From positions 31,011 through 95,010 of the forward strand of contig NZ_SIJH01000016.1 of the NCBI RefSeq assembly GCF_004762095.1: 64,000 bases of DNA, written 5' to 3'. Origin of the DNA: Tabrizicola caldifontis. Its GTDB lineage: Bacteria; Pseudomonadota; Alphaproteobacteria; Rhodobacterales; Rhodobacteraceae. How positions within the stretch are numbered: the first letter of the stretch is position 1; every line of letters begins with the position of its first letter. Both the position numbers and the translations under genes were made by a program. Below, in pieces: positions 27,892 to 38,048 of the stretch. The notes beneath the pieces are model-generated. The model saw nothing but the letters and a program-made list of their open reading frames with translations, was not told the DNA's origin and ran no database searches.

Positions 27892-29472
27892 ATGACTTCC
27901 CTGCGCGATGCGGCGATGAATTCGAAGGCCTGGCCTTTCGAGGAGGCGCGCGCCGTGCTGAAACGCTATGGCGGCAAGGAGCCTGAAAAGGGCTATGTGC
28001 TGTTCGAGACGGGCTATGGCCCATCGGGCCTACCGCATATTGGCACTTTCGGGGAAGTGGCCCGGACGACGATGATCCGCCGCGCCTTCGAGATCATCAG
28101 CGACATTCCGACCCGGCTGATCTGTTTCAGCGATGACGTGGACGGGATGCGCAAGGTGCCTGACAACGTTCCGAACCAGGAAATGCTGCGGCAGCACATG
28201 CAGAAGCCGTTGACCAGTGTTCCCGATCCTTATGGGGAGTTCGAGAGCTTCGGCCACCACAACAACGCGATGCTGCGGCGGTTTCTGGATACGTTCGGCT
28301 TCGAATACGAGTTCATCAGCGCGACCGAGTTCTACAAGTCGGGCCGGTTCGATGACACGCTGCGGCTGGCGGCGGAGCGGTATGAGCAGATCATGGAGAT
28401 CATGCTGCCGTCCTTGCGGGAGGAGCGGCAGCAGACCTACAGCTGCTTCCTGCCGATCCACCCCGAGACGGGGCGCGTGCTTTACGTGCCGATGAAGCAT
28501 GTGGACAAGCGCGACCACACCATAACCTTCGACGACGAGGAGGGGCGCGAGTGGACGCTGCCCGTCACCGGGGGCCATGTGAAGCTGCAGTGGAAGCCGG
28601 ACTTCGGCGCCCGCTGGGCCGCGCTTGGCGTGGATTTCGAGATGTACGGCAAGGACCACAGCACGAACACGCCGATCTACGACGGGATCTGCGAGGTCCT
28701 GGGCGGACGGAAGCCGAACCATTTCACCTATGAGCTGTTCCTGGATGAGAAGGGACAGAAGATCTCGAAGTCGAAGGGCAACGGGCTGACCATCGACGAA
28801 TGGCTGACATATGCGGCGACGGAAAGCCTGTCCTATTTCATGTATCAGAAGCCGAAGACGGCCAAGCGGCTGTGGTGGGACGTGATCCCGAAGGCGGTGG
28901 ACGAATATCACCAGCAGCTCAAGGCCTTTCCGGAGCAGAGCCTGGAGCAGCAGGTGAACAATCCGGTCTGGCACATCCACAACGGCAAGCCGCCGGAAAG
29001 TCGGATGGTGGTGAGCTTTGCCATGCTTCTGAACCTGGCCTCGGTCGCGGCGGCAAAGGACGCGGCGGGGCTGTGGAAGTTCATCCGCCGCTATGCCCCG
29101 GAGGCGAGCCCCGAGACGCATCCCGACCTGGATGCCGCGGCGGGCTATGCCGTCCGCTACTTCGCAGACAAGATCGCGCCGAGCCGTCATTTCCGGCTGC
29201 CCACCGAAAGGGAACGTGCGGCAATGGAGGATCTGGTGGCGCGGCTGAAGGTCTGGGACGGGGGGCTGGACGACGAGGCCTTGCAGTCGATGGTCTTCGC
29301 GGTTGGCAAGGATCACGGGTTCGAGCCGCTGCGCGACTGGTTCAAGGCGCTTTACGAGGTGTTGCTGGGCGCGTCGGAGGGTCCGCGTTTCGGAGGCTTC
29401 ATCGCGCTTTACGGCGTGGAGGAAAGCGTGGCGCTGATCGAGCGCGGTTTGCGGGGCGAACTTGTCGGCTGA
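27892..29472 (+). CDS. lysK: Lysine--tRNA ligase, class I
   Basis: Class I LysRS charges tRNA-Lys; this type is found in archaea, spirochaetes and many alphaproteobacteria instead of class II LysS. The protein has 526 residues from ATG 27892, with AGGAG eight nt upstream; a GTG three codons earlier (27883) lies within that site. The HIGH-like motif is [11 protein letters not shown] and the KMSKS motif is KISKSKGNG. The C-terminal helical anticodon domain is intact. It starts about 108 nt after the divergent TerB-like gene. Confidence 0.96.
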   Translation: MTSLRDAAMNSKAWPFEEARAVLKRYGGKEPEKGYVLFETGYGPSGLPHIGTFGEVARTTMIRRAFEIISDIPTRLICFSDDVDGMRKVPDNVPNQEMLRQHMQKPLTSVPDPYGEFESFGHHNNAMLRRFLDTFGFEYEFISATEFYKSGRFDDTLRLAAERYEQIMEIMLPSLREERQQTYSCFLPIHPETGRVLYVPMKHVDKRDHTITFDDEEGREWTLPVTGGHVKLQWKPDFGARWAALGVDFEMYGKDHSTNTPIYDGICEVLGGRKPNHFTYELFLDEKGQKISKSKGNGLTIDEWLTYAATESLSYFMYQKPKTAKRLWWDVIPKAVDEYHQQLKAFPEQSLEQQVNNPVWHIHNGKPPESRMVVSFAMLLNLASVAAAKDAAGLWKFIRRYAPEASPETHPDLDAAAGYAVRYFADKIAPSRHFRLPTERERAAMEDLVARLKVWDGGLDDEALQSMVFAVGKDHGFEPLRDWFKALYEVLLGASEGPRFGGFIALYGVEESVALIERGLRGELVG

Positions 29473-29515
29473 GCCGAAACACGCGCGAGGCTGATATGCA
29501 GCTTTCCGACCCGGA

Positions 29516-30385
29516 TCAGCGGGACCGGTGCCAGAGCTTGAGCCACGCAACCCAGGTATCAGCCATGGCTTCCGGGTCGCCGGCCAGAAGGCGGTCGCTG
29601 GCGGGGAATGCCCTGGCCAGGATGTCCGACCGGGCCTGGTCGATCTGCGCCTGAACCAGATCTCGCGCCGGGCCGGGCAACAGATCCTCGGGCAGGACGG
29701 CCAGATGGTTGGCCAGGATGGCCAGATCGTTATGGTTGCCTAGCGCCTCGCCCAGGGCGTCGGCCTCTGCCGTGAGAACGCGGAAGAGGTCGGGCCATAC
29801 CGGAACGACCAGGCGGGTCTGATACCAGAGATCCTTCACGCGCTTGCGCCACTCGTGGACAAGATCGGCGCGTTCTGGCGCCTTGCGCGCGGCGTCGCAG
29901 GCCTGACGCGCCTTCCGGCGGGTGCGGGCGAGGCCATCCTTCAGCGCGCGATGCGGTTTGCCCTGCAGCCGCCAGGTGGCCGCCTGATCCCTGAGGTCCG
30001 ACAGCCTTTCGGAAAGACCGTGCGGGATGTCCTGTGCAGGGGCGAGACTGTCGGCGACGAGGCGGATGCGCAAGGGCTGCAGGGCTTCGGGCGGTTCCGG
30101 GAAGAGGCGGTCGAACGTTGCCAGACGCACGGCCGCGTCACGCCGGGCAGAGAGTGCGGCCGCCACCTCGCGCAGGACGGCGTTGGCGGCGGGCTGTTCG
30201 GGCAGGGCCGAACGGAAGAGCCGTAGCAGGGCACGGGTCTTCTTCAGATTCTTGCGGATGCCATGAATGGCCTCGGGCGCAGGGACAGCCTCGAAGCGGT
30301 TCAGCGCTGTCGAAAGTTCCTCCGTCGCGATCCGGCGAAGGCTGTGATCGGGCGAGCGGTCGTCGCGGTGGAAGGCATAGGCCAT
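29516..30385 (-). CDS. CHAD domain-containing protein
   Basis: A 289-residue helical protein with the CHAD pattern: HGIRKNLKKTRALLRLFR near the start and LVHEWRKRVKDLWYQTRL in the second half, both with conserved His and basic residues spaced along helices. CHAD domains bind inorganic polyphosphate granules. There is no fused CYTH phosphatase domain. ATG 30385 follows GCAGGAGCC and fits the family start; upstream in-frame codons look random. It diverges from a DUF4864 gene. Confidence 0.9.
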   Translation of the reverse strand: MAYAFHRDDRSPDHSLRRIATEELSTALNRFEAVPAPEAIHGIRKNLKKTRALLRLFRSALPEQPAANAVLREVAAALSARRDAAVRLATFDRLFPEPPEALQPLRIRLVADSLAPAQDIPHGLSERLSDLRDQAATWRLQGKPHRALKDGLARTRRKARQACDAARKAPERADLVHEWRKRVKDLWYQTRLVVPVWPDLFRVLTAEADALGEALGNHNDLAILANHLAVLPEDLLPGPARDLVQAQIDQARSDILARAFPASDRLLAGDPEAMADTWVAWLKLWHRSR

Positions 30386-30515
30386 GTGGTGGCTCCTGCG
30401 GCGGTTGGTCAGGCGGTCTTGCGGTCGATGTGGGGCCAATCCGCCGCCGTCGCAAGCAGGACTTGGTAGGTCGTGGTTGCAGCCTAGCTGACAGGTACGC
30501 AGTCCGGAGGGCCCG

Positions 30516-30920
30516 ATGATGCGATCCCTTATTCTTGGATCCACCCTTGTCCTGGGCCTGAGCCTGGCCGCAGATGCGCAGGAGGGCCCGATCCGCGAGA
30601 CGATCCGGCGACAGATAGAGGCGTTTCAGGCCGACGATTCCGCCCGCGCCTTCACATTCGCCAGCCCGACGATCAAGGGCATCTTCGGCACGCCTGAGAA
30701 TTTCGGCGAAATGGTAAAGAACGGCTATCCCATGGTCTACCGCCCGGCCCAGGTCGAGATGGGAGAGCTGCGCACTGTTGCGGGAAATCTCTGGCAGCGG
30801 GTGCACATCGTCGATCAGGCGGGGCGCGCCTGGGCGCTGGACTACATGATGGTCGAGACGCCCGAGGGCTGGCAGATCAATGCCGTGCACATCCTTCCGG
30901 CGCCGGAGGTTGGCGCCTGA
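30516..30920 (+). CDS. Exported DUF4864 protein
   Basis: A 134-residue protein with a signal peptide (LILGSTLVLGLSLAADAQ) and a mature NTF2-like domain: IEAFQADDSARAFTFASP, then YPMVYRPAQVEMGE and GWQINAVHILP, the DUF4864 pattern. Function is unknown; a periplasmic NTF2-like fold is inferred. Start may be ATG 30516 or the adjacent ATG 30519. A terminator-like repeat follows it. Confidence 0.85.
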   Translation: MMRSLILGSTLVLGLSLAADAQEGPIRETIRRQIEAFQADDSARAFTFASPTIKGIFGTPENFGEMVKNGYPMVYRPAQVEMGELRTVAGNLWQRVHIVDQAGRAWALDYMMVETPEGWQINAVHILPAPEVGA

Positions 30921-30934
30921 GGCGGTCAACCTTG

Positions 30935-30971
30935 CCCCGCTCGTTGCCCCTCTCCCCACAAGGGGGAAGGG
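30935..30971. repeat. Intergenic repeat, copy A (CTCCCCACAAGGGGGAAGGG type)
   Basis: CCCCGCTC...CTCCCCACAAGGGGGAAGGG can fold as an imperfect hairpin around ACAA, 15 nt past DUF4864. A similar sequence occurs in inverse orientation at 43823-43862. It may act as terminator or be a dispersed element. Confidence 0.5.
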
Positions 30972-31142
30972 CGTCACCGGGATGGAACGGCGTTGCGCGG
31001 CAGTCGCGCTGGCGCGCGGCGGTCTGAGAGTGGCTTAAGCCTTCCCTGCTACCTCGTCATGCCCAAGGCGGCGCGGTTACCGGGGTCTTTCCCTCCCGCT
31101 TCGCCCTTGGCATGGCGCAAAGCGAGGCGAGGGAATTCTCAG

Positions 31143-33431
31143 ATGAACAAGGCAATCACCGACGGGCTGGTCCTGATGCCGCCGCCGTTCTCGGCCGGGC
31201 TGAACCTGTGGTCGCGCGAGGACGGGACGCCCGGATCGGCGTCGTATCAGGGCCAGCCAAACGCAGCGCTGGTAACGAATGACCAGGATTTCGCGGGCTG
31301 TCTGGAATTGCAGAAGACCGAAGCAACGCAGCGGCTGCGCAGCTTTGCCCACACGCCGATCCAGCCGGGTCTGTATCTGCGTGTCTCGGCGCGTGTCAAG
31401 GCGGTGTCGGGGAACCTGCCTTCGGTGCGCATCGCCGCCTGGGCGGGGGATGTGAACGGGCAGAATGTGGCGACTGTCGTGCAGGAGGGATCCTCGGTCG
31501 CGCTGACAGGCTATGGCGAGGTTGTGACGGTCAGCGCGATCATCTCTCCGGCCAGGCGGACGGGCGTGGATCTGGCATGGACCACCCAGGTTGCATATGC
31601 CCATGTCGGGCTGGATCTGACCGGGCCGAACGGCGGGGTGGTGCGGATCGACGATCTGGTGGTCGAGGATGTGACGAACATCTTCATCCGCAAGCTGATG
31701 GACTGGGTCGATGTGCGCGACTACGGCGCGCTGGGCAACGGGACAGCGAATGACAGCGCGGCCTTCCTGGCTGCCGATGCAGATGCGCAGGGACGGGCGA
31801 TCCTGGTGCCTTCGGGTGTATTCCGGTTGAACAGCAACGTCACGATCAAAGGCCGGATCCGGTTCGAGGGAACGGTGTCGATGCCGTCGAACCGTCGGCT
31901 GGTCCTGACGCGGAATTACGACCTGGACACCTACAGCCAGGCCTTCGGGTCCGAGGTCGAGGGGTTCCGCCGCGCGATGCAGGCGCTGTTCTACTTCACC
32001 GACCATGTGACACTTGACCTGTCCGGGCGCCGGGTCGATCTGACCGAACCGCTGGACGTTGCAGCAGTGGCGGGGCTGACCAACTTCAGCACCCGCAGGG
32101 TGGTGCGCAACGGGTCGCTGAATGCCGTTCCCGGGCCGGGGTGGCAGACAGAGGAATTCACGTCGGTCGCGACCTATTCGCCGGCGAACAACCTGGTCCT
32201 GACCGGTGTGGCGAACGTCGCCAGCATCCCTGTCGGTTCGCTGGTGATCGGAACGGGCGTCGGGCGAGAGGTCTATGTGCGGTCGAAGAACGTGGCCGCG
32301 GGAACGATCGAGCTGAGCCAGCCCCTGTGGGGCGCAGCGGGGACGCGGCCCTACACCTTCCGCCGGTTCAAGTACATGCTGGATTTCAGCGGCTTCGATC
32401 TGTTGTCCCGCTTTGAACTGGAGGATATCGAGTTCTTCGGGCAGGGGGTCTGTTCGGGGGTCATGCTGCCGGTGACCGGGGCGACCATGCGCTTCGTGTC
32501 GTGCAGCTTCAACCGGCCGCGGGATCGCGGAATCACCTCGATCGGCACGGGCTGTCAGGGCATGTTCGTGGACATGTGCCAGTTCCTTTCGAACGAACAG
32601 GCACTGAACGCGGTGGACCGGACCACGATCGCGCTGAACATCAATGCGAACGATACCAAGCTGCGCAACAATCGCGTGGTGCGGTTCGCGCACTTCGCGG
32701 TTGTGAACGGCACGGGCCATCTGATCCATGCCAACCACTTTTTCCAGGGCGACGAGAATCCCGCCGGCCTGCGCCGTGCCGGACTGATCTTCACGCAGAC
32801 CAATGTCTCGACAGTGGTGACGGGCAACTACATCGACAACTGCTTCATCGAATGGGGCAACGAGCATGATTCGGCGCCCGAATGGGATGGCGAGTTCTCG
32901 TTCGGCGGGCTGAACATCGTGGGCAACGTGTTCATCGCGTCGAACACCAGCAGTTCCTTTCGCTGGCTGGTGGTGCGTCCCTACGGGCCGGGGCACTATC
33001 TGAACGGCTTCTCGCTGGTGTCCAACAGCTTCCGCGTGTTCAATGCCACGATCGATCGGGTCGAGATGGTCGATTCCAGCCTTGCCACGCTGGATTTCGC
33101 CAGGTCGCGCAACGTGCGGGTCGAGGGTAACAGCTTCAACAACGTGGCGCAGGGCATTCTGAACCCGGTGATCGTGACCCATACACAAAACACCGCAGCC
33201 GAGACCTGGAATGTCAGCGCGGGCGGGTTCATTCCGTTTGGCGCGCGGATCAGGATGGTCGAATCGGTGCAGCCCGAAGGCACGATCAGCACAAGCTCCA
33301 ACACGGCGCGTTACATGTTTCCGAACGCGACCCCCGGAACCGGCACCCAGGGCAACGAGGCGCAACTGCGCTGGGGCGAGGCGGTTCGCGGCAAGGCGAT
33401 CGTGACAATGCGGATGGACATGCCGGCCTGA
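31143..33431 (+). CDS. Pectate-lyase-superfamily (GH28-related) beta-helix protein
   Basis: A 762-residue protein. Residues 1-175 form a beta-rich carbohydrate-binding-like module, then VRDYGALGNGTANDSAAFLAA marks the start of a right-handed beta-helix of the pectate lyase superfamily (GH28-related), with many N-rich turns such as NINANDTKLRNNRVV. There is no signal peptide from ATG 31143, which was chosen because the upstream frame is low-quality. Catalytic acids cannot be assigned. Such proteins occur as surface-polysaccharide enzymes, phage tailspikes or capsule-linked proteins; no polysaccharide or phage genes are adjacent, so role is open. Confidence 0.75.
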   Translation: MNKAITDGLVLMPPPFSAGLNLWSREDGTPGSASYQGQPNAALVTNDQDFAGCLELQKTEATQRLRSFAHTPIQPGLYLRVSARVKAVSGNLPSVRIAAWAGDVNGQNVATVVQEGSSVALTGYGEVVTVSAIISPARRTGVDLAWTTQVAYAHVGLDLTGPNGGVVRIDDLVVEDVTNIFIRKLMDWVDVRDYGALGNGTANDSAAFLAADADAQGRAILVPSGVFRLNSNVTIKGRIRFEGTVSMPSNRRLVLTRNYDLDTYSQAFGSEVEGFRRAMQALFYFTDHVTLDLSGRRVDLTEPLDVAAVAGLTNFSTRRVVRNGSLNAVPGPGWQTEEFTSVATYSPANNLVLTGVANVASIPVGSLVIGTGVGREVYVRSKNVAAGTIELSQPLWGAAGTRPYTFRRFKYMLDFSGFDLLSRFELEDIEFFGQGVCSGVMLPVTGATMRFVSCSFNRPRDRGITSIGTGCQGMFVDMCQFLSNEQALNAVDRTTIALNINANDTKLRNNRVVRFAHFAVVNGTGHLIHANHFFQGDENPAGLRRAGLIFTQTNVSTVVTGNYIDNCFIEWGNEHDSAPEWDGEFSFGGLNIVGNVFIASNTSSSFRWLVVRPYGPGHYLNGFSLVSNSFRVFNATIDRVEMVDSSLATLDFARSRNVRVEGNSFNNVAQGILNPVIVTHTQNTAAETWNVSAGGFIPFGARIRMVESVQPEGTISTSSNTARYMFPNATPGTGTQGNEAQLRWGEAVRGKAIVTMRMDMPA

Positions 33432-33537
33432 GCGAAGTGTCGAGGCTCGGGATGCCTGACCGGGCCATCGGACGGTGCCGGTGCACCGGCTTGACCTTTT
33501 CGAACACGGGCGGTCCTTCGGGGCCGCCCGAGCCACA

Positions 33538-34029
33538 TCACAGATCCTCAGGTGCCAGTCGGAAGGCCCGGGCGAAGCCGCCGTTCAGAAGTGCCGAGAC
33601 CGGGGTCAGCCGGAAGAAGGCAAAGTCGGGCAGGTCGATATAGGCCCGGGCCTTCGGGTTGCGGTCCAGCCAGCGGGCGCGGATCGCGGGCAGGGCCGGA
33701 TCGTCTGGCGCAACGCAGGCCGCGCGGGCGCGGATCATCAGACGGGGATGGGTCAGAGGATCACCCTTGGGCCCGACCTCGCCCAGCATCAGCGCACAAT
33801 CGGGCCGGTCGCGCAGGGCGCGGAAATGCGGCGCGAGGCCCGAGACAAGGGTCAGCATCCCGGCCTCGGGGTCGCGGGCGAAGGCGATACGGCTGATTCC
33901 GGGCGTCCCGGTGTCGGGGTCGGTCCATGCAAGGGCGGCGTGAGCCAGCGACAGAAGGTCGCGCGCCAGCCGCAGCGCCTCGGCATCGGCGGGCTGCACG
34001 GGATCGGTACGGGTGGGGTGGTCGGACAT
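33538..34029 (-). CDS. HugZ-like pyridoxamine 5'-phosphate oxidase family protein
   Basis: A 163-residue split-barrel flavin-type protein: ARDLLSLAHAALAWTD, SRIAFARDPEAGMLTLVSGL, HFRALRDRPDCALMLGE and FRLTPVSALLNGGFARAF follow the HugZ/heme-utilisation pattern, in which a C-terminal segment helps bind haem. The dedicated C-terminal haem-binding extension of Campylobacter HugZ is absent, and no haem uptake genes are near. It diverges from the SulP gene. Confidence 0.85.
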   Translation of the reverse strand: MSDHPTRTDPVQPADAEALRLARDLLSLAHAALAWTDPDTGTPGISRIAFARDPEAGMLTLVSGLAPHFRALRDRPDCALMLGEVGPKGDPLTHPRLMIRARAACVAPDDPALPAIRARWLDRNPKARAYIDLPDFAFFRLTPVSALLNGGFARAFRLAPEDL

Positions 34030-34044
34030 CGGGGCTTATCGCGG

Positions 34045-34073
34045 TTGACAAGGTGCGGGTCGAAGAGTCTGAT
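34045..34073 (+). promoter_or_regulatory. Candidate promoter of the SulP gene
   Basis: TTGACA at 34045-34050, a 17-nt spacer, then TCTGAT at 34068-34073 (four of six consensus bases). Transcription would start near 34080, so the start codon at 34134 gives a plausible leader while ATG 34092 would leave only about 12 nt. Confidence 0.55.
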
Positions 34074-34086
34074 GCGCTCATTCACA

Positions 34087-34098
34087 CTGACATGTCAG
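34087..34098. promoter_or_regulatory. Perfect palindrome CTGACATGTCAG (possible operator)
   Basis: A 12-bp perfect palindrome just downstream of the predicted promoter. It contains an in-frame ATG (34092). Its position over the expected early transcribed region suits a repressor site. Confidence 0.45.
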
Positions 34099-34133
34099 CG
34101 ATTACTGGCGCCATCCTTCGCCCGGACACGATC

Positions 34134-35783
34134 ATGACCCACGCCCCTTCCGGCCGCAATGACCGGACCGAATTCCTGCCGAAGCTTTGGACCGTCTGGC
34201 GCGAGGGCTATGGTCTTGCCGACCTGCGGGCCGATGTGATGGCCGGCCTGACGGTGGCGATCGTGGCCCTGCCCCTGTCGATGGCAATTGCCATCGCCAG
34301 CGGGGTCGGGCCGGAGCGGGGGTTGTTCACGGCCATCGTCGGCGGGTTCCTGGTCAGCGCGCTGGGCGGTTCGCGCTATCAGATCGGGGGGCCGGCGGGG
34401 GCCTTCATCGTGCTGGTTTCGGCCTGCGTCATGACTATCGGGCTGCAGGGGCTGATCCTGGCGACCTTCCTGTCGGGTTTTGTGCTGATCGCGGCGGGGC
34501 TGCTGCGGTTTGGCACCTATATCCGTTACATGCCCTATCCGGTAACGGTGGGCTTCACCGCCGGCATCGCGGTCATCATCTTCGCCAGCCAGCTGCGCGA
34601 GATGTTCGGGCTGAGCCTGTCCGGAGGGGAGCCGGCCGAGATCCTGCAGAAGGTGCAGGCGCTATGGGCTGCAAGGGGGACGGTGACCCCGTCGGCGGTT
34701 GCAGTGGCGGCGCTGACGGTGGCGGCGATCGTGGGGCTGAAGCGGCTGCGTCCCGGCTGGCCGGGCATGCTGGTTGCGGTGGCGCTTGCCTCGCTTGTCG
34801 TGGCCGTGCTGGACCTTCCGGCGGAAACCATCGGCACCCGGTTCGGGGCGCTGCCGAACATGCTGCCCATGCCGGCACTGCCAGACCTGGGCTGGGCCGA
34901 GGTGCAGGCGGCGCTGCCCTGGGCGATGAGTTTCGCGTTGCTGGGTGCGATCGAGTCGCTGCTGTCAGCGGTAGTCGCTGACGGCATGAGCGGGGCGCGG
35001 CACCGGTCCAACGCAGAACTGGTGGCGCAGGGCGTGGCCAACATCGGCTCGGCCGTGTTCGGCGGGTTCTGCGTGACCGGCACCATCGCGCGGACGGCGA
35101 CGAACGTGCGGGCGGGCAGCCGGGGGCCGGTCTCGGGCATGCTGCATGCGCTGTTCATTCTGGCGTTCATGCTGGTCGCGGCACCGTTGGCAGCTTACAT
35201 CCCGCTTGCCGCCCTGGCGGGCGTGCTGGCAGTGGTGGCCTGGGGCATGGCAGAGCGGCACGAGTTCGTGGCCCTTCTGCGGTCGTCGCGCGGGGATGCC
35301 ATGGTGGTCAGCGTGACCTTCCTGCTTGTCGTCTTCCGCGATCTGACCGAGGGCATCATCGTCGGCTTTGCGCTTGCCGGGATCGTGTTCATCAAGCGGA
35401 TGTCCGAGGGCACGGCGATGCGCCCCCTTGCGGAACATCAGGTCACTGCGCGCGAGGATCGTGTCGTCTATTTTCTTGAGGGGCCCTATTTCTTCGGTGC
35501 GGCCGCGCAGCTGGGCGGCGTGCTGGACCGGATAGCCGAGGCCCCGCGCGCCCTGGTTCTGGACATGTCAGGCGTGCCGCTGATCGACAGTTCGGGGGCG
35601 CGGAGCTTCCATACGCTGGCCGCCCGGGTGCGACGGCGGGGCGGGCAGCTTTATCTTGTGGGCCTCCGCGACAGCCTGCGGCGGCAGCTGGAGGCACAGG
35701 GCCTGGGCGAGCCGGAAGTGCGCTTCCTGCCCGATGTCGCAGCGGTGGACCGGATCCTGGATCGGGCGGTCGAATCAAACTGA
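34134..35783 (+). CDS. SulP family anion transporter
   Basis: Inner-membrane SLC26/SulP protein, 549 residues from ATG 34134: a transport domain with about 14 helices beginning LRADVMAGLTVAIVALPLSMA, signature region YQIGGPAGAFIVLVS, and a C-terminal STAS domain containing VLDMSGVPLIDSSGARSF. Substrate may be sulfate, bicarbonate or a dicarboxylate; family alone does not decide. The frame extends upstream to 33927 over the divergent neighbour; ATG 34092 is possible but lies in a palindrome close to the predicted transcription start. Confidence 0.9.
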   Translation: MTHAPSGRNDRTEFLPKLWTVWREGYGLADLRADVMAGLTVAIVALPLSMAIAIASGVGPERGLFTAIVGGFLVSALGGSRYQIGGPAGAFIVLVSACVMTIGLQGLILATFLSGFVLIAAGLLRFGTYIRYMPYPVTVGFTAGIAVIIFASQLREMFGLSLSGGEPAEILQKVQALWAARGTVTPSAVAVAALTVAAIVGLKRLRPGWPGMLVAVALASLVVAVLDLPAETIGTRFGALPNMLPMPALPDLGWAEVQAALPWAMSFALLGAIESLLSAVVADGMSGARHRSNAELVAQGVANIGSAVFGGFCVTGTIARTATNVRAGSRGPVSGMLHALFILAFMLVAAPLAAYIPLAALAGVLAVVAWGMAERHEFVALLRSSRGDAMVVSVTFLLVVFRDLTEGIIVGFALAGIVFIKRMSEGTAMRPLAEHQVTAREDRVVYFLEGPYFFGAAAQLGGVLDRIAEAPRALVLDMSGVPLIDSSGARSFHTLAARVRRRGGQLYLVGLRDSLRRQLEAQGLGEPEVRFLPDVAAVDRILDRAVESN

Positions 35784-36081
35784 CCCAGACAGAAGGCGAG
35801 CGCGCCGCGTCCGAACCTTTCCGGGACGGGAATGGCCCCTTCACGCCGCCGTGAACGGCAGGCATTTGAAATTGAACGCATTCCCCGACGCGATTTTCAC
35901 GAATTTGCAGAATTGACGATGATTCCGTCAAGTAATTTACAGAATTATTCATGATAATTATGGGGTTACGATTTTCTTTACGAAGTGCTATCCTGCTTGG
36001 CGGTAGAGAGCATTCCGCGCCTCGCGGAGCGACGCAGAGCGATGGGGTCTTTGGCCGGACCCCGTCGAGAGGAGGACCGCC
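35784..36081 (+). promoter_or_regulatory. acs promoter region with direct repeats
   Basis: This 298-nt gap contains an AT-rich block (about 35880-35990) unlike its surroundings. AATTTGCAGAATT (35902-35914) and AATTTACAGAATT (35934-35946) differ in one base and start 32 bp apart, three helical turns, as expected for an activator or repressor bound on one face. Close to acs there is a GGGGTC...GACCCC hairpin and a strong ribosome site GAGAGGAGG. The TTTGCA core is similar to sites of ScfR/RamB-type regulators of acyl-CoA metabolism; that link is inference. Confidence 0.55.
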
Positions 36082-38046
36082 ATGACCGACCAGACTGCCC
36101 TGAAATCCGTCTACCCGGCTTCGCCCGACTTCGTGGCGAAGGCGCATGTGGATGCCGACACCTACGAGGCACTCTATGCAGAGTCGGTGCGGGATCCGGA
36201 CGTGTTCTGGGGCCGGGAGGGGCTGCGGCTGGACTGGATAAAGCCCTACACCAGGGTGAAGAACACCTCGTTTGCGCCTGGCAACATCAGTATCAGGTGG
36301 TTCGAGGACGGGGTGCTGAACGTCAGCGCCAACTGCATCGACCGCCACATGCTGACCCGCGCCAACCAGACCGCGATCATCTGGGAGCCGGACGATCCGA
36401 AGGAACCCGCCCAGCACATCACCTATGCGCAGCTGCTGGAAAACACCTGTCGCGTTGCTAACGTGCTCAAGGCGCACGGTGTAGGGAAGGGCGACCGGGT
36501 CATTCTCTACATGCCGATGATTCCCGAAGCAGCCTATGCGATGCTGGCCTGCACCCGGATCGGGGCGATCCATTCGGTGGTGTTCGGCGGCTTCTCTCCC
36601 GATGCGCTGGCCAACCGGATCAACGACTGCGAGGCGAAGGTCGTCATCACCGCCGACTGGGCCCCGCGTGGTGGCAAGAAGACGGGGTTGAAAGACAATA
36701 CCGACAAGGCGCTTCTACACTGTTCGGACAAGGTCAAGGTGCTGGTGGTCAAGCGCACCGGCGACCAGACCAGCTGGGTCGAGGGGCGCGACTTCGACCT
36801 GACGGCGGAGATGGCCGCGGCCAAGCCCTATTGCCCCTATGTCGAGGTCGGAGCGGAAGACCCGATGTTCATTCTTTACACCTCGGGTTCGACCGGCAAG
36901 CCGAAGGGTGTGGTGCATACGACGGGGGGGTATCTGGTCTATGCCTCGATGACGCACCAGATCACCTTCGACTACCATGATGGCGACATTTTCTGGTGCA
37001 CGGCGGACGTGGGCTGGGTTACCGGGCACAGCTACATCGTCTATGGCCCCTTGGCCAACGGAGCGACGACGCTGATGTTCGAGGGCGTGCCGACCTACCC
37101 CGATCCGGGCCGGTTCTGGGAAGTCTGCGCCAAGCACAAGGTCAACCAGTTCTATACCGCGCCGACAGCGATCCGGTCGCTGATGGGCCTTGGCGCGGAG
37201 TGGGTTGAAAAGCACGACCTCTCCAGCCTGAAGCTTCTGGGCTCGGTGGGCGAGCCGATCAACCCGGAAGCGTGGAGCTGGTACAATACCCATGTCGGCA
37301 AGGGCAGATGCCCGATCGTCGATACCTTCTGGCAGACGGAAACCGGCGGGCACATCATCACGCCCATTCCAGGCGCGATCCCGCAGAAGCCGGGTTCTGC
37401 GACAAAGCCCTTCTTCGGCGTCAAACCCGAGGTTCTGGATCCTGCCACAGGCAAGGTGCAGGGCGAAACCGCGACGGAAGGCGTGCTTTGCATCACCGAC
37501 AGCTGGCCCGGGCAGATGCGCACGCTGTGGGGCGACCATCAGCGGTTCGAGGAAGCCTATTTCAGCCAGTACAAGGGCTATTACTTCACCGGCGACGGCT
37601 GCCGCCGCGACGAGGATGGCTATTACTGGATCACCGGGCGGGTCGATGACGTGATCAACGTCTCGGGCCACCGGATGGGCACGGCCGAAATCGAAAGCGC
37701 GCTGGTGGCGCACGAGGCTGTGGCCGAGGCTGCCGTCGTCGGCTATCCGCACGACATCAAGGGGCAGGGCATCTATGCCTATGTCACGCTGATGAAGGGG
37801 ATCGAGCCCAGCGAGGATCTGCGCAAGCAGCTGGAAGCCTGGGTGCGCCAGGAGATCGGCCCGATCGCCAAGCCCGACCTGATCCAGTGGGCGCCGGGCC
37901 TGCCCAAGACGCGTTCGGGCAAGATCATGCGCCGCATCCTGCGCAAGATCGCCGAGAACGACTTCGGGTCGCTGGGCGATACCTCGACGCTGGCCGATCC
38001 GTCGGTGGTGGACGATCTGATCGCCAACCGGATGAACCGGGGCTGA
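36082..38046 (+). CDS. acs: Acetyl-CoA synthetase (AMP-forming)
   Basis: Converts acetate, ATP and CoA to acetyl-CoA, AMP and pyrophosphate; the high-affinity route for acetate. The 654-residue length is standard. Landmarks: adenylate-forming signature [30 protein letters not shown] typical of acetate enzymes, and C-terminal [14 protein letters not shown] with the Lys that is acetylated in regulated Acs. GAGAGGAGG precedes the start. The next gene starts 2 nt after the stop and encodes adenylate kinase, which removes the AMP product. Cluster with a sodium symporter fits acetate uptake and activation. Confidence 0.96.
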   Translation: MTDQTALKSVYPASPDFVAKAHVDADTYEALYAESVRDPDVFWGREGLRLDWIKPYTRVKNTSFAPGNISIRWFEDGVLNVSANCIDRHMLTRANQTAIIWEPDDPKEPAQHITYAQLLENTCRVANVLKAHGVGKGDRVILYMPMIPEAAYAMLACTRIGAIHSVVFGGFSPDALANRINDCEAKVVITADWAPRGGKKTGLKDNTDKALLHCSDKVKVLVVKRTGDQTSWVEGRDFDLTAEMAAAKPYCPYVEVGAEDPMFILYTSGSTGKPKGVVHTTGGYLVYASMTHQITFDYHDGDIFWCTADVGWVTGHSYIVYGPLANGATTLMFEGVPTYPDPGRFWEVCAKHKVNQFYTAPTAIRSLMGLGAEWVEKHDLSSLKLLGSVGEPINPEAWSWYNTHVGKGRCPIVDTFWQTETGGHIITPIPGAIPQKPGSATKPFFGVKPEVLDPATGKVQGETATEGVLCITDSWPGQMRTLWGDHQRFEEAYFSQYKGYYFTGDGCRRDEDGYYWITGRVDDVINVSGHRMGTAEIESALVAHEAVAEAAVVGYPHDIKGQGIYAYVTLMKGIEPSEDLRKQLEAWVRQEIGPIAKPDLIQWAPGLPKTRSGKIMRRILRKIAENDFGSLGDTSTLADPSVVDDLIANRMNRG

Positions 38047-38048
38047 CG

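Noticed and set aside
31077..33536. 819-codon open frame opposite the beta-helix gene
   Set aside because: Arg/His/Gln-rich composition typical of antisense frames in high-GC DNA, no start signals or domains.
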